DNA of 64,000 bases from Lutibacter sp. (lineage in GTDB: Bacteria; Bacteroidota; Bacteroidia; Flavobacteriales; Flavobacteriaceae). Shown in pieces: positions 63,491-64,000 of this stretch. Positions within the stretch are counted from its first letter, which is position 1; each line of letters opens with the position of its first letter. The notes beneath the pieces are model-generated. The model was not told the DNA's origin and did not search any database. It saw nothing but the letters and a program-made list of their open reading frames with translations. The stretch covers positions 1 to 64,000 of the forward strand of contig DAIDMK010000009.1 of assembly GCA_027449025.1 (NCBI GenBank), written 5' to 3'. The position numbers and the translations under genes were made by a program.

Positions 63491-63521
63491 CCACCTCTTT
63501 CCTTAAGGGGTGGTTTTTTTT
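63491..63521 (+). terminator. Rho-independent terminator after the M48 gene
   Basis: CCACCTCTT-TCCTT-AAGGGGTGG is followed by eight T. The gap 63382-63690 shows nothing else. Confidence 0.85.
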
Positions 63522-63690
63522 GTTCAAATAATTAATAATTTATTTAAATAAGAATACTTGTAGCTTGGCTTTTTCCTCATATTTTCTCAAATCAACAGCA
63601 CTAAATTCGGGTAATTTGAAAACTATATTGACCTATTTTTTTGGGAGGAATTCTTTGTTTTAAGTCAAGATTGCCTGATTTTTAGGTATT

Positions 63691-64000
63691 TTAGAAAGCT
63701 TTAAAAAATATGGAAACATAATAAATCCCGGTCAGTATAAATACCACACCGGCAATAATGCGCATCACTTTTTCAATTTTGGCTATTTTATTATAAAATA
63801 AGCCAACACTTCCTGCAGCAAAAGCCAACAAATAAGTAAATAGCACTACTGGCAATCCGGTTCCAAAAGCAAAAACTATGGGTAAATACAATCCGTCAAT
63901 GCTAGAAATGGTCATTGGAATGAGCATGCCAAAATATAAAGCGCCACTATACGGACAAAATGCCAAAGCAAAAACAGCGCCTATTAAAAATGCACCCAAC
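63691..64000 (-). CDS. CcdA/DsbD-like membrane transporter, 5' end cut by the window
   Basis: The frame runs off the right edge, so the start is outside. The visible 103 residues hold four membrane helices with a Cys-Pro motif in ALAFCPYSGALYFG and a Gly-rich PIVFAFGTGLPVVLFTY stretch. This layout fits the cytochrome c biogenesis CcdA/DsbD transmembrane family, including ArsG-type efflux proteins. The substrate cannot be named. Confidence 0.72.
   Translation of the reverse strand, partial: LGAFLIGAVFALAFCPYSGALYFGMLIPMTISSIDGLYLPIVFAFGTGLPVVLFTYLLAFAAGSVGLFYNKIAKIEKVMRIIAGVVFILTGIYYVSIFFKAF

Overview
The window reads as chromosomal DNA of an AT-rich Bacteroidetes, most likely a member of the Flavobacteriaceae. 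The evidence is the gliding lipoprotein GldJ next to MurF, the type IX secretion protein PorV, promoters of the Bacteroidetes type (TTG about 19 bp upstream of TAnnTTTG), a GH97/GH13 maltodextrin pair, and a long type II-C Cas9. No rRNA or tRNA gene was seen. Two ice-binding-type (DUF3494) proteins hint at a cold or saline habitat; that is inference.

Layout. 1-6.6 kb: glycan hydrolysis and glycolysis (GH97, GH13, pfkA, gap, a BadF-type sugar kinase). 6.5-13.4 kb: murF, gldJ, porV, cytidine deaminase, a truncated globin and a FabH-type synthase; porU, usually between gldJ and porV, is not there. 13.4-25 kb: housekeeping and envelope genes (NAD(P)H-hydrate repair, accA, an EamA exporter, an LptF/G-type permease, tgt, rluF-like, DUF502, dodecin, a Usp protein, an MgtC/DUF4010 protein).

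25.0-34.8 kb: a type II-C CRISPR-Cas locus with an unusual order. A minus-strand tracrRNA is divergent from cas9. A RHH/RelE-type toxin-antitoxin pair follows, then an array of 28 perfect 36-bp repeats with 27 spacers. Next come tandem REP-like palindromic elements with their probable RAYT transposase, and finally cas1-cas2 on the opposite strand. One REP palindrome also sits beside the tracrRNA terminator, and a degenerate copy lies in frame inside the transposase gene.

36.4-57 kb: a long minus-strand block of small envelope and stress genes (OmpA protein, two ice-binding proteins, CsbD, Mla lipid transporter, outer-membrane barrel, YtxH proteins, Hsp20), with a hybrid histidine kinase, a response regulator and an AraC-type regulator. 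Eight promoters in this block share one previously unremarked design: two direct-repeat half-sites exactly 21 bp apart, then 22-23 bp to a -7 element of the type YACCTTTR. They look like one regulon. The neighbouring AraC-type protein is the obvious candidate regulator, because a 21-bp direct-repeat spacing next to the core promoter is the classic AraC I1-I2 geometry. This is the most interesting undescribed signal in the window.

57.3-64 kb: an OmpR/HisKA two-component pair, an MbfA-like ferritin/VIT1 membrane protein, a DUF2231-like membrane protein, LemA with an M48 protease, and a partial CcdA/DsbD-like transporter running off the end.
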